Shown here one piece after another: positions 54,199 through 63,277 of a stretch of 64,000 nucleotides of DNA (positions are counted from its first letter, which is position 1; each line of letters starts with the position of its first letter). Source of the stretch: Sulfurifustis variabilis. GTDB lineage: Bacteria; Pseudomonadota; Gammaproteobacteria; Acidiferrobacterales; Sulfurifustaceae. The position numbers were made by a program, and so were the translations under genes. The DNA lies in the NCBI RefSeq assembly GCF_002355415.1, contig NZ_AP014936.1, positions 2,666,001-2,730,000 on the forward strand, in the 5' to 3' direction. Under the pieces are notes generated by a model. The model saw nothing but the letters and a program-made list of their open reading frames with translations. It had not been told where the DNA came from and did not search any database.

Positions 54199-54372
54199 AT
54201 GAAGGCGCAAAAGCCGCTCGAGATTCCTCCCGGCACGCCGCCCGAGGAACCGTCCCCGGACCTGCCCCTCGAGTACCCTCCGGGCAATCCGCCGGAAGAG
54301 CCTCCTCCGGACGTGCCGCCCGGCTACTCCCCGGAGCACCCGACCGAAATCCCGCCTCCGCCGTCGGAGTGA
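54199..54372 (+). CDS. Small proline-rich protein
   Basis: A 57-residue product rich in Pro and Glu. It is built from imperfect repeats such as PPGTPPEEPSPDLP, PPGNPPEEPPPDVP and PPGYSPEHPTEIPP. The ATG at 54199 follows AGGAG at a good distance; an alternative ATG lies at 54193. It has no signal or membrane helix. Regular repeats and a good ribosome site support a real gene, but there is no known family. It could be an extended linker-like or wall-interacting peptide. Confidence 0.55.
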   Translation: MKAQKPLEIPPGTPPEEPSPDLPLEYPPGNPPEEPPPDVPPGYSPEHPTEIPPPPSE

Positions 54373-54519
54373 TCGCATTCCGGACCCCGGGAGTCACCGC
54401 ACGGGCAGGAGCCGCGCGGCCGACGCTCGACTTTCGGATGCCCGGCTTTCGGAGAATTGACCGAAGCGCCTCCCCGTGGTCGGATTCGGACGTAGGGAAA
54501 CCAATAACCAGGGGGGCAC

Positions 54520-55278
54520 ATGAAGGCACCGCATTTCCTTTCCGTTTCCGTCGCGCTGCTCGCGCTCGGGTTCATCGCCGAGAGCCGGGCCACGGTCCTC
54601 ACGTTCGATGAAACGCGCAGCGCGACGGGCTCCACCGTCATACCGACGACCTCCGGCTCGAGCGTCCAGCAGGACTACGGCGACAACGTGACCGGCTCGT
54701 CGATGGACGTGACCGGCGGCCAGTTCACCTACGGCAACGACGGCGAGGGCTTCACGCCCAACGTCGTCGTCGACTACTCCTCGGGGACGGCCGTCAGCCT
54801 CTGGACCACCCAGTACGGCGATCTGACGAACGTCGCCTTCGCCAATTCGCTGCCGGGCACCACGCCGAACGCCCTGAACGTGCTCCTGACCGCCGATCCG
54901 GGATACGAGGTGCAGCTCTACCACTTCGACCTGGCCGGCTGGTCGAACACCGATTACGTCATCGACGGCGTGAGCGTCTTCGGCGACTCGCTGGCGCTGT
55001 ATTCCCAGGCCGACGTGCTGGTGCAGGGCGACATCGTCGGGCCCCGGCACACGGCGTTCGACTTCGCCACGCCGCTCAGCGCCCAACAGCTCCTCATCGA
55101 GATCGACTTCGGCAACCTCGCGGGCGGCTTCCAGGACAACATCGGGATCGACAACATCCGCTTCGGGCAGACTCCGCCGGTCGTGGTGCCCGTCCCTCCG
55201 GCCGCATGGCTCTTCTTCTCCGCACTGGTGGGGCTGGCGGGCATGGCCCGCAGGAAGACGGAAAAGGCCCCGGGGTGA
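54520..55278 (+). CDS. PEP-CTERM sorted exoprotein
   Basis: A 252-residue protein. The N-terminal signal (VALLALGFIAESRA) is followed by a Thr/Ser/Gly-rich extracellular domain (LTFDETRSATGST, GNDGEGFTPNVVVDYSS). The C-terminal sorting signal is VPVPPAAWLFFSALVGLAGM followed by ARRK, a PEP-CTERM variant. Exosortase would cleave it and attach the product at the cell surface or in extracellular polysaccharide. No exosortase gene is in the window. Confidence 0.88.
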   Translation: MKAPHFLSVSVALLALGFIAESRATVLTFDETRSATGSTVIPTTSGSSVQQDYGDNVTGSSMDVTGGQFTYGNDGEGFTPNVVVDYSSGTAVSLWTTQYGDLTNVAFANSLPGTTPNALNVLLTADPGYEVQLYHFDLAGWSNTDYVIDGVSVFGDSLALYSQADVLVQGDIVGPRHTAFDFATPLSAQQLLIEIDFGNLAGGFQDNIGIDNIRFGQTPPVVVPVPPAAWLFFSALVGLAGMARRKTEKAPG

Positions 55279-55326
55279 GCGAAGCGCCCGCGGCGTCAGG
55301 CCACGCCGTAGATCCCGCGCGCCGGG

Positions 55327-56952
55327 CTAGGCGGTGCGCAACCGCGTGAGGCGCACGTACAGGATGGCGGCGAACGGCAGCGCCAGACCGAGGATCACCT
55401 GCGCGATCAGCAGGTCGCCGAGCTGGCCGTAGTCCGCGGGCACCGTCACCGCCTTCGTCGCCGGATCGCGCACTTCGCGCGTGACGACGAAGATCTGGTT
55501 CAGGTACTTCGTCCCGAGCTGGCTCAGCGAGAGCGCGAGGTTCGTGAACGAGGCCATCACCGCGAAGAACGTCGCCTTCAGGTTCGCGGGTGCGCACTGC
55601 GCGATCCAGGCGAGCATCGGGATCATCGCGATCTGCCCGAGCGGCGACTCGACGGCCGTGTCGACCAGCGCGATGAAGCGCGCGTCCACCACCCCGCCCG
55701 TCACCGCCGCCGTCCACTCGTGCAGGCCGTAGTACATCCCGACGATGGGCAGCGCGAGCACGAAGGCCGCGAGGGTGAGAAATCCGACGACGTAGGCGAT
55801 CGAGTGCTCGGCCATGAAGCGGCGGAAGACGAACATCCCGGCCAGCGTCAGGGCGCTCCCGATGAGCGAGAGCACCGAGAGGAAGTGCTGGTCGAAGCCG
55901 AGCTCGTCGATCATCCACCAGGTGAGGCCGGGGCCCGGCGTGGGGATCGCGCGATAGACGAAGATGACGGCGGCCGTGCCCACGAGCGTGGCGCGCCCTT
56001 CCGCGTCGAGCTCCCGCGTGATCTGCGCGATCAGGAACACCACGATCGCCATCGAGCCGGCGAAGACGATCTCCTCGCTGTACGGCGCCTGTCCGAGCCC
56101 GACGGTGAGCGTGAACGCGACGAAGAGCAGGCTGCCGCCGAGGATCCACCAGTTCGGCCGGGTCGGCTCCGTCCGCTTGGTCACGAGCTCCTCGATCTTT
56201 TCCGCGCTGAAGCCCTGCGACCGCAGCCGCCGGCGGTCGCGCGCCTGCACCCCCGCGGCCAGAAGCACGCCCGACACGGAGATCGCCGGAATCGCGAGCG
56301 CCATCAGGTACACGTTGCGGTAGATGCCGGCGATCGCCTCGGGCGGCAGGCCGGCGACCCCGCGGAAGAGGTAGAGGTTGATCACCGCCACGAACACGCT
56401 GCCGCCGATGATCGCGACGCGGCCGAGCGTCTGCATGGTCGTGTGCATGAGCTTGCGCTTGGCCGGGTCGATGGGCCGGCCCTGTTCGTCCACGCGCGGC
56501 ACGGCCTCCACCGTCATCGCGTCGGCGACCGCATCCTGGACCACGTACCCGACCGGCGCGAGCAGCACCGAGAGCACGTACCATGCCCCGGCGGACATGA
56601 CCGCCGTCATCGCCTCCCGGTCCGTGAGGAGACCCACCATAATAAGAAGGCTCGTCGCGATGAGCCCGGCGCCGAGGTAGACGAGCCAGCCCTTCCAGCG
56701 CCAGACGAGGTCCACCAGGTGCCCGAGCGGCATTTTCAGGGCCCACGGAATCCCCGCCCAGAAGCCCAGGGCCGCCAGGAACGCGGCCGACAGATCGAGG
56801 TATTCCTTGACGAAGAAGGTCCCGACGATGGCGGTGAGGCCCGACACGCCGGCCGCCATGTAGACCATGAGCGGCGGCAGGTAGGAAAGCCGCATCTCCC
56901 GCCCCAGCTCGAGGATGTTGCGGTCGATCCAGCGGCGGGCGGCGGGGAACAT
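55327..56952 (-). CDS. MFS/BT1-type membrane transporter
   Basis: A 541-residue protein from ATG 56952. About twelve hydrophobic helices are interrupted by a cytoplasmic loop (about residues 130-165, DEQGRPIDPAKRKLMHTT). EMRLSYLPPLMVYMAAGVSGL at the start and GYVVQDAVADAMTVEAVPRV resemble the BT1 folate/biopterin transporters known from cyanobacteria and protozoa. The general MFS fold is certain; the substrate is not. Confidence 0.75.
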   Translation of the reverse strand: MFPAARRWIDRNILELGREMRLSYLPPLMVYMAAGVSGLTAIVGTFFVKEYLDLSAAFLAALGFWAGIPWALKMPLGHLVDLVWRWKGWLVYLGAGLIATSLLIMVGLLTDREAMTAVMSAGAWYVLSVLLAPVGYVVQDAVADAMTVEAVPRVDEQGRPIDPAKRKLMHTTMQTLGRVAIIGGSVFVAVINLYLFRGVAGLPPEAIAGIYRNVYLMALAIPAISVSGVLLAAGVQARDRRRLRSQGFSAEKIEELVTKRTEPTRPNWWILGGSLLFVAFTLTVGLGQAPYSEEIVFAGSMAIVVFLIAQITRELDAEGRATLVGTAAVIFVYRAIPTPGPGLTWWMIDELGFDQHFLSVLSLIGSALTLAGMFVFRRFMAEHSIAYVVGFLTLAAFVLALPIVGMYYGLHEWTAAVTGGVVDARFIALVDTAVESPLGQIAMIPMLAWIAQCAPANLKATFFAVMASFTNLALSLSQLGTKYLNQIFVVTREVRDPATKAVTVPADYGQLGDLLIAQVILGLALPFAAILYVRLTRLRTA

Positions 56953-56959
56953 GAGAACA

Positions 56960-56990
56960 GTGATAAGTGATAAGTGCGAAGTGATAAGTG
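56960..56990. repeat. Short degenerate repeat of GTGATAA units
   Basis: Three TGATAAGTG-like units lie directly upstream of the MFS gene start on the minus strand. They may result from slippage. No function is claimed. Confidence 0.4.
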
Positions 56991-57054
56991 GATGAACGCG
57001 CGAAGCGCGCACTATAACTTAGAACTTGTCACCTGGAACTTTTCACTGGTTTTT

Positions 57055-58107
57055 TCAGTGCCGGTGACGGTGGTGCGCGTCCGGGTAGTGCGGGTGCGAA
57101 TGCGTGATCGGCTCGTGCCGGTGCGGGTGGGCGTGGGGGGTGCGGCCGTCCCAGGGGAAATCGTGCGCGTGCTCGTGGTGCCCGTCGTCGTGACGGTGCG
57201 CATGGTCGTGAACGAGCGGCTCGTGATGGTGGAGGTGCGCGTGACGCTCGCTCAGGTGCAGCCATACGCCCAGCGCCATGAAACTGCCCGCGAGCAGGAA
57301 CCGGACGCCGGCCGGCTCGTCGAGCCACGCGACGGCGACCGCGGCGCCGACGAAGGGCGCGGTCGAGAAGTAACCGGACGTGCGCGCGGCCCCCAGGCCC
57401 CGGAGCGCGAGGACGAACAGCGCGAGGCTCGCACCGTAGCCGAGCGCGCCGACGACCAGCCCGCCGAGCACCGCCGGCGGGGCCGGCAGCGCCGCGCCCA
57501 CGATCAGGGCGAGCACGGTGTTCACGGTTCCCGCCGCGAGGCCCTTGATCGCCGCCAGCCGTACCGCATCGGCGGTCGCAATCCGGCGGGTGAGATTGTT
57601 GTCGAGCGCCCACGCCAGGCAGGCACCGGCGACGCCGAGCGCGCCCGGCGAGATGCGGAACGGCGTCCCGGGCGTGTAGCTGAGGAGTACGCCGCCGGCC
57701 ACGATGCACGCGAGGCCGAGCGCGATGCGGCGGCCGAGGTGCTCGCCGAAGAACGCCGCGGCGAGCAGCGCCGTGAAGACGCCTTCGAGGTTCAGCAGCA
57801 GCGAGGCCGTCGCGGCCGGCGTCGCCCGCAGGCCGTACAGCAGGAGCACGGGTGCGAGGACGCCGCCCACGGCGATCGCGCCGATCAGCCAGGGCAGCTC
57901 GTCGCGCGTGAAGCCCGGTCGACGCTCGCTTTCCCCCGTCGACAGCCGGCGCGAGGCGAGCCGCCACGCCCAGAGCCCGAGTCCGGAGCCGAGGTACAGC
58001 ACGCCGGCAAGCAGGAGCGGCTCGACCTCGCCGAGAAGCCGCTTCGCGAAGGGCGTACTGAGGCCGAAAAGCAACGCCGCGAGCAGGGCGGCGAGCGCGG
58101 GGTTCAT
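57055..58107 (-). CDS. EamA/DMT permease with histidine-rich tail
   Basis: A 350-residue protein. Ten hydrophobic helices in two EamA halves (LFGLSTPFAKRLLGE at the start, LGAARTSGYFSTAPFVGA in the second half) are followed by a roughly 60-residue C-terminal tail. The tail is composed of repeated His pairs and triples (HAHLHHHEP, HDHAHRHDDGHHEHAHD). EamA proteins export metabolites. A tail of this kind can bind zinc, nickel, cobalt or copper, so the transporter may serve metal homeostasis; this is inferred. Confidence 0.85.
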   Translation of the reverse strand: MNPALAALLAALLFGLSTPFAKRLLGEVEPLLLAGVLYLGSGLGLWAWRLASRRLSTGESERRPGFTRDELPWLIGAIAVGGVLAPVLLLYGLRATPAATASLLLNLEGVFTALLAAAFFGEHLGRRIALGLACIVAGGVLLSYTPGTPFRISPGALGVAGACLAWALDNNLTRRIATADAVRLAAIKGLAAGTVNTVLALIVGAALPAPPAVLGGLVVGALGYGASLALFVLALRGLGAARTSGYFSTAPFVGAAVAVAWLDEPAGVRFLLAGSFMALGVWLHLSERHAHLHHHEPLVHDHAHRHDDGHHEHAHDFPWDGRTPHAHPHRHEPITHSHPHYPDAHHRHRH

Positions 58108-58193
58108 GCGTTCAGTGTAATCGCGCAGGGCGCGCGCTGTCCCTTGTCCCGCTGTTGAACGGCGTCCGTGGCCGGGCGCACAGTATCGGACCC

Positions 58194-58775
58194 ATGCCGA
58201 GACGCATCCTGATCATCGAGGGTCATCCCGACCCGAGCGGCACGCGCTTCGGCAACGCGCTCGCGGCCGCCTATGCCGCAGCGGCCGAAGACGCCGGCCA
58301 CGAGGTCGCCCGGATCGTCGTCGCCCGGCTCGACTTCCCGCTGCTCCGCACCCAGAAGGAGTTCGACGCCGGTGAGCCGCCGGAGCCGATCCGCGCCGCG
58401 CAGGAATCGATCCGCTGGGCCGATCACCTCGTCCTGTTCTATCCGCTCTGGCACGGCGACGTGCCGGCCCTGCTCAAGGGCTTTCTCGAGCAGGTGTTCC
58501 GCCCGGGCTTCGCGGCGGAGACGCAGCGGGGCAAGCTCCCGAGGAAGGGATTGACCGGGAAGTCCGCGCGCATCGTCGTCACGATGGGCATGCCGGCGTT
58601 CGTCTACCGCTGGTACTTCGGCGCCCACGGCCTGAAGAGCCTCGAGCGCAACATCCTCCGCTTCTCCGGCGTGCGGCCCGTGCGCGCGACGCTGATCGGG
58701 CTGGTCGAGGGCAGCCCGGCGCGGCGTCAGCACTGGCTCGAGCAGATGCGCCGCCTGGGCCGAAGCGCGCGCTGA
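58194..58775 (+). CDS. Flavodoxin-fold NAD(P)H dehydrogenase (quinone)
   Basis: A 193-residue protein from ATG 58194 (MPRRILIIEGHPDPSG). It has the NQO1/KefF-type flavodoxin-like fold with the FMN/FAD-binding HPDPSGTRFGNAL region, HLVLFYPLWHGDVPALLKGFLEQVF and GMPAFVYRWYFGAHG. It reduces quinones or related electrophiles with NAD(P)H. Single gene, divergent from the EamA gene. Confidence 0.88.
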   Translation: MPRRILIIEGHPDPSGTRFGNALAAAYAAAAEDAGHEVARIVVARLDFPLLRTQKEFDAGEPPEPIRAAQESIRWADHLVLFYPLWHGDVPALLKGFLEQVFRPGFAAETQRGKLPRKGLTGKSARIVVTMGMPAFVYRWYFGAHGLKSLERNILRFSGVRPVRATLIGLVEGSPARRQHWLEQMRRLGRSAR

Positions 58776-58818
58776 ACGTCGCTGGCCTTACGCCGCCGGA
58801 TACGGAGATAATTTCCGC

Positions 58819-59139
58819 ATGCTCGAACAGGCGCTGATCTCTTTCTTCGAGCAGGCGGCTCGAAGGAACGAGACGCTGTTGAACAAGCTGAGGCAGGAAC
58901 CGCGCTTCACCGTGGAGCCCGGGCGCTGGTGCTTCACCCTGCCGGACCTTCATTCCTTTCTGCAGGAGCAGGACGCCGAGTTCCGCTCGCTCGACTACCG
59001 GCGGTTTCGAAAAGCGCTCTTCAACAGCCCGATCAACGAGACCGCGAAGTCGTGCGGCGCGGAGATCACGATCGTCGACAACCAGGGCAAGGTCGATCGA
59101 TCGCGCTATGCCCTCGTCTGGAAGGCCGGCGTGAAATGA
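58819..59139 (+). CDS. Conserved-looking small protein, unknown
   Basis: A 106-residue protein with no signal or membrane segment. Two helices (QALISFFEQAARRNETLLNK) come before a mixed alpha/beta region (DLHSFLQEQDAEFRSLDYRRFRKAL in parts, then ITIVDNQGKVDRSRYALVWKA). The family is not recognised. It starts 43 bp after the quinone reductase and may be co-transcribed. Confidence 0.6.
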   Translation: MLEQALISFFEQAARRNETLLNKLRQEPRFTVEPGRWCFTLPDLHSFLQEQDAEFRSLDYRRFRKALFNSPINETAKSCGAEITIVDNQGKVDRSRYALVWKAGVK

Positions 59140-59660
59140 GGCGTCGTCCTCGTTCCCGCTGCGAGATTCGAGCGAGACGCGGGGCTTCGCCGGAGGCGCT
59201 GGCGCCGACACGCGCACAACTCAATCCGCTATCGAATCCCCTCTCCTCTTCTCCCCTCCCCTCCGGAGAGGTCCGGGTGACGGGGAAGCGGACTTCCCCC
59301 GTTTCCATGGCATGAGCCGCGCGCGAGTTGCCGCGGCGAGGCGATGTTGCTCACGTGCCGCGCGCTCGCCTCGCGCTCCTGGGTCGTCGTACGACCTATG
59401 CCGCGTCATAACCAGGCCCTCCTGGAGCGTCAAGTGCCTTCTTTCTTCCTTCATTTCGGTCCGGTCGTTACCGCTGCTTCGTAGAGCGTTGGCGCTGAGC
59501 TGCACGGCCCCCTCGTGAGCACAGGGCCCTATGCCCGTCCTGCTGATCTCGGTAATCTTCTGGCGCTTTTCCTCAAAAGCATCGATGGCCAGGGTCCGAT
59601 CGCCCGCCGGGGACAGACCGGCCGACGCCCTCGTCGTTGGCCGAGCTCGATCTCGGCTGA
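59140..59660. other. Intergenic region, no recognised gene
   Basis: About 520 bp between convergent genes. It contains a C-rich stretch with CCTCTCCTC/CTCCGGAGAG-like hairpin potential (59235-59275), reminiscent of the other palindromic repeats. The remaining sequence shows no protein or RNA family I recognise. Confidence 0.45.
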
Positions 59661-60512
59661 TCAGCGCACCGTTGGGTCGGCCGCGGTCGCCGAAAGGTCG
59701 AAGCCGTACGTGTTCTTGAGGAGCCGGGCCACGCCTTGGTACTCCGCATGCGACGCGCGCTGCAGGTTCTTGTCCTTGCTCCAGGTATCGAAGAACCTTG
59801 CGAGCTTCGTCCGGGCCTCGGGGGCAACGAGCGCATCCGCCATCTTGGTCCGGTCCTCGGCCGAAAAGCGCGGGCCGGCCGAGAACCCTTGGTTCGGCAC
59901 GCCGTCACTCTCGTAGATAATCCTCATCACTCCTTCATTGGCCAGTTTCTGGGCGATCCCAACCGGAACGGCGGCACCGACGCAGCTCTTGCTGATCACA
60001 CCCTCGTATGTCGCCGTGTAGGACTGTTTCTCGACGATGAGCGGCTCGCGGGCCGGGTTCTCGAACTGCGCCATGAGCGTCAGGGTGGCAATGTTCGGTG
60101 GCACGAGTGCGCACACCGGCCGGCCGATCAGGTCCCTGACGTCGCTCACCTCGTTGTTGTCATTGCGCGACACGACCGCGAATACCAGTTCTCCGGGGAG
60201 CTTGGCAAGCGGCGTGTGCTGCAACTTGACCATACGCCAGGACACAAAGTGCGGATCATCGAATGCCAGATCATACGTCCCTTTGCGCATCTGCTCTGGA
60301 TAGGCGAGCGAGTTGTCCGAGCGACGGTACACGATCTTCTTGCCAATGACCGCCGACAGATACTCGGCGACCGGCCCATATACCGCTCTATCGTCGATGG
60401 GGTCCGCGAGCGGAGGCGCGGAGAAGACGTAGTCAGCCGCTCGGGCGGGCACGGCGAGGGCGAGCGCGAGGGCCGCAATGCAGAGAGATTGGAATCGGGT
60501 AAGCGCAAACAT
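59661..60512 (-). CDS. PhnD-like solute-binding protein, second orphan
   Basis: A 283-residue protein with a signal peptide ending near PARAADYVF and the same architecture as the protein at 45743-46648: FSAPPLADPIDDRAVYGPV, YDLAFDDPHFVSWRM, ALVPPNIATLTLMAQFENPAREP and FSAGPRFSAED. It lies 535 bp from cynS on the same strand, and no ABC permease or ATPase is adjacent. The two paralogs suggest a family of stand-alone sensors or binding proteins. Confidence 0.82.
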   Translation of the reverse strand: MFALTRFQSLCIAALALALAVPARAADYVFSAPPLADPIDDRAVYGPVAEYLSAVIGKKIVYRRSDNSLAYPEQMRKGTYDLAFDDPHFVSWRMVKLQHTPLAKLPGELVFAVVSRNDNNEVSDVRDLIGRPVCALVPPNIATLTLMAQFENPAREPLIVEKQSYTATYEGVISKSCVGAAVPVGIAQKLANEGVMRIIYESDGVPNQGFSAGPRFSAEDRTKMADALVAPEARTKLARFFDTWSKDKNLQRASHAEYQGVARLLKNTYGFDLSATAADPTVR

Positions 60513-60854
60513 GAGTATTTCCCCTTTTTCTTATTGAGTTACCTCGACGGTCCAACCGTCGGATTTCGTGTGGATCGACTCTACTTCAGGAAACCGGCAC
60601 ACCGGCGTCCCGGACCGCTCCAAACCGCACGGACGAACCCCACTGTAAGAATAGCTGCCCGGCCGTTGCACGGGCCAAGTCGGTGAACGCGAGCGCGTCG
60701 CGGCTCAATGCGTTAATGCCCTGATGCTCTCGCCGATGCGAAGAACAGCACCGGAGTGTCGGGTGTCCGTGAGCTTCACGGAATCGCGATCGCATTGCGC
60801 GGCCGCCGCCCGCTCGCGATCGCGCGCCTGACGGTAAGCAGCCAGAGCAACCCG

Positions 60855-60966
60855 CCGTTGCCGAGCAGATTACCCAGGACTTGGATCAGCCGCGCCCGGT
60901 CGCCGCGGACCCGGACCCGATCGGGCGGCAGGCGGTCGCGCAGCGTCTGGTGCTCGGCATCGACAG
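60855..60966 (-). pseudogene. Relic of a histidine kinase ATPase domain
   Basis: On the minus strand the frame reads EHQTLRDRLPPDRVRVRGD and then ARLIQVLGNLLGN. This matches the start of the HATPase region of hybrid kinases, where LIQVLGNLLGNA holds the N-box Asn. The sequence diverges immediately afterwards and no other kinase domain is near. It is a remnant. Confidence 0.6.
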
Positions 60967-61047
60967 TCTTGGGCGTGGGCGCGCAAGACTTCGGCCGGGC
61001 GACCCGATGTCGCTCGTTGCCGAAGGGCCTGTTGGCCAGGAAGACAG

Positions 61048-61488
61048 TTAGAACACCTTGTACGGAAGAAACTTCCCGTTCATCGTGATGACCACGCGGT
61101 CGCCCTTGGGATCGGGCTGCTTGTCGATCGTCATCGAGAAGTCGATCGCGCTCATGATGCCATCGCCGAACTTCTCGCCGATCAGCAGCTTCATGGTCTC
61201 GCCGTACACGTTCAACGCCTCGTAGAACCGGTAGATCACCGGATCCGTCGGGATGGTCTTGTCCCACGCCTTGTGCGGGAAGGCCTGGAGCGCCTCCGAT
61301 ACCTCGCCCGGCAGACCGAGCGCCGCGCACAGCTTGTCGGCATGTTCCTTCGGCATGCTGTTCATGCCCAGGCACGCGGACGTGGTGAATACCGGGGACA
61401 GCCCGGTCTTTTCGGCGATCTGTTCCCAGGCGAGCTTCTTCCGGGTCTTGGCAGCCAGGATGGCTTCGGTCATTTCGGACTTTTTCAT
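61048..61488 (-). CDS. cynS: Cyanate hydratase (cyanase)
   Basis: A 146-residue protein, near the usual 150-156. The N-terminal helical domain (MTEAILAAKTRKKLAWEQIA) is followed by the catalytic core with the Arg and Glu of VIYRFYEALNVYGE and the Ser of GIMSAIDFSM. It converts cyanate plus bicarbonate to ammonia and CO2. In sulfur oxidisers it is useful when thiocyanate is degraded through cyanate. It follows the sulfur genes at 61695-64000 on the same strand. Confidence 0.95.
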   Translation of the reverse strand: MKKSEMTEAILAAKTRKKLAWEQIAEKTGLSPVFTTSACLGMNSMPKEHADKLCAALGLPGEVSEALQAFPHKAWDKTIPTDPVIYRFYEALNVYGETMKLLIGEKFGDGIMSAIDFSMTIDKQPDPKGDRVVITMNGKFLPYKVF

Positions 61489-61694
61489 CGGGACTCCTCG
61501 GGCGCGAAACGGGTCGTGGACTGGATGCGTGCGAGCGGGCGCGCCGGGTGGATCGAAAGCGGCCGCAGCCAGCGCTCACTGCGGCGCTTTCGATACGTCG
61601 GCGGACGTCCCGGTCGTACTCCGCGAGCGGATCGGTGCATGTTCGGTCGCCTGCCGCCGTGAAACGCCGCGGAGCTCGACGGAAGGGGGCGCGT

Positions 61695-62132
61695 CTAACC
61701 GCCCTGCCGGTGCAGCTCCCGCAGGCTCTCGCTCCAGTACTTACCGAGCAGCGAGAGCGACCGGAGTCCCTCCTGCGTGCCGGGGTCGCGGGCCACCTTC
61801 AGCAGGCCGCCGATGCCGCCCTTGGCCGGCGGCGCGGTCGCGAGGTCGCGGCTCATCGCCGCGAGCGCATCGCCGAAGCTCATGAGCAGATACTGCACCT
61901 CCGGGCGATCCAGCACCTGGAGCAGGCGCATCAGGCCCTGGTTGCGGGTGAGGCGGTCGAGCAGCGTCATGCCCTCGCTGAACGTGCCGGCGAGCCGGGC
62001 AACGATCTCGTCGGACATCGCATCCTTCGCCGACGCGACGAAATTGATCGTCTCGACGAGGCTGTTGATGGTCGCCTCGTCCAGCATGGGCGGGAGCTCG
62101 GGCGGGAGTTTCGGTGTTTCGTTCGCCTTCAC
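61695..62132 (-). CDS. DUF1641 protein
   Basis: A 145-residue helical protein, with the GTG at 62132 preceded by GGAG; a TTG at 62147 also gives an open frame. LVETINFVASAKDAMSDEIV, GMTLLDRLTRNQGLMRLL and the KGGIGGLLKVARDPG segment match DUF1641, a family regularly encoded beside SQR-like flavoproteins. It starts 12 bp after the SQR-like gene ends. It is probably an accessory or membrane-docking partner, role unproven. Confidence 0.88.
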   Translation of the reverse strand: MKANETPKLPPELPPMLDEATINSLVETINFVASAKDAMSDEIVARLAGTFSEGMTLLDRLTRNQGLMRLLQVLDRPEVQYLLMSFGDALAAMSRDLATAPPAKGGIGGLLKVARDPGTQEGLRSLSLLGKYWSESLRELHRQGG

Positions 62133-62143
62133 GAGGGTCTCCT

Positions 62144-63277
62144 TCAAAGCAGTCCACGCACCGTGGTCCAGTACATCTTGTTGTATGCCACCTTGAACCA
62201 GTGGATCGCTTTGGACGGCGGCTTCAGTTCGGGCAGATTGACGTAGTCGAAGGCGTTGTAGGTGGCGCGGTCGTAGCCCGCTTCGATGAAGCAGTACACG
62301 CGGCCGTCGTACTCCCGAACCGGCGTGCCGGTCTTGATCATGGAGGCGATGTTCTCGGCCACCACTTCCGCCTCGAAATGCGCCGCCGACCCGGTCTTGC
62401 TGACCGGTATGTTGGTGGCGTCGCCGATCACATACACGTTGTCATGACCGGTCATGGTCAGCTTGAAGCGGTCGGTCGGGATCCAGCCGCCCTGCGCGAG
62501 GTCGTTGCGCTCGACCATTTCCATCCCGCGATGCGGCGGGATCGCGATCAGCAGATCGTACTTGCACTCGGTGCCCTCTTCGCTGTAGACGACCTTGTTG
62601 ACCGGATCGACCTCTTTCACGTTGAACAGGGTCTCGTACTCGATGCCGGCCTTGTCGAACTCCGGCTTGGCCCAGCGGGCGACGTTCGCCGTGGCATGGA
62701 CGTGGTTGACGGGATACTTGTATTGCAGCTTCACCTTGTCGCGGATGCCGCGCGCCTTGAAGAAGTCGTGGAGCATGAAGATCGCCTCGACCGGCGCCAC
62801 GGGGCACTTGTGCGGTATCGATACGACCATGGCCACCGTGCCGCCCTTGAACTCCATCAGGCGCTTGTGCAGGCGGACGGCGCCCTCTTCCGTGTAGAAG
62901 GTCTCCGCCCCTTCGCTCATGCCCGGCACTTCCTCCGGCACGATGCGCGCGCCGGTGGCGATGACGAGCAGGTCGTACTCGTGGGTCTTGCCGCTCCGCG
63001 TCCTGACCTGGTTCCGGCCGAGGTGGAAATCGGTGACCGGGTCGACATGGAAATCGATGCTCGGGTCGAGCAGGCTCGCCTCGTCGCGATAGAGCTGATC
63101 CGGCGTCATCTGGCCGAACGCGACGTACAGGAGGCCCGGCTGGTACATGTGCCGGTCGGTGTCCGAGATCAACGTGAGCCGGACCTTGCCGGCACGGACC
63201 TCGCCGGCCAGCCGGCGCGCGAGGTTGTTCGCCACAATGGTGCCGCCCGTGCCGCCGCCAACGATTAGGATTCTCAT
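62144..63277 (-). CDS. Sulfide:quinone oxidoreductase-like flavoprotein
   Basis: A 377-residue flavoprotein. FAD-binding RILIVGGGTGGTIVANNLA is at the start, VIATGARIVPEEVPGM and the NVYVIGDATNIPVSKTG second FAD motif follow. Possible redox cysteines lie in IPHKCPVAPVEA and RVYCFIEAGY. The C-terminal amphipathic part (IHWFKVAYNKMYWTTV) suits membrane contact. It oxidises sulfide or a persulfide and passes electrons to quinone, or it belongs to a related SQR-like group. Confidence 0.88.
   Translation of the reverse strand: MRILIVGGGTGGTIVANNLARRLAGEVRAGKVRLTLISDTDRHMYQPGLLYVAFGQMTPDQLYRDEASLLDPSIDFHVDPVTDFHLGRNQVRTRSGKTHEYDLLVIATGARIVPEEVPGMSEGAETFYTEEGAVRLHKRLMEFKGGTVAMVVSIPHKCPVAPVEAIFMLHDFFKARGIRDKVKLQYKYPVNHVHATANVARWAKPEFDKAGIEYETLFNVKEVDPVNKVVYSEEGTECKYDLLIAIPPHRGMEMVERNDLAQGGWIPTDRFKLTMTGHDNVYVIGDATNIPVSKTGSAAHFEAEVVAENIASMIKTGTPVREYDGRVYCFIEAGYDRATYNAFDYVNLPELKPPSKAIHWFKVAYNKMYWTTVRGLL

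Noticed and set aside
56960-56990. Iteron-like origin from TGATAAGTG repeats
   Set aside because: Only three imperfect units, no Rep or partition gene nearby.
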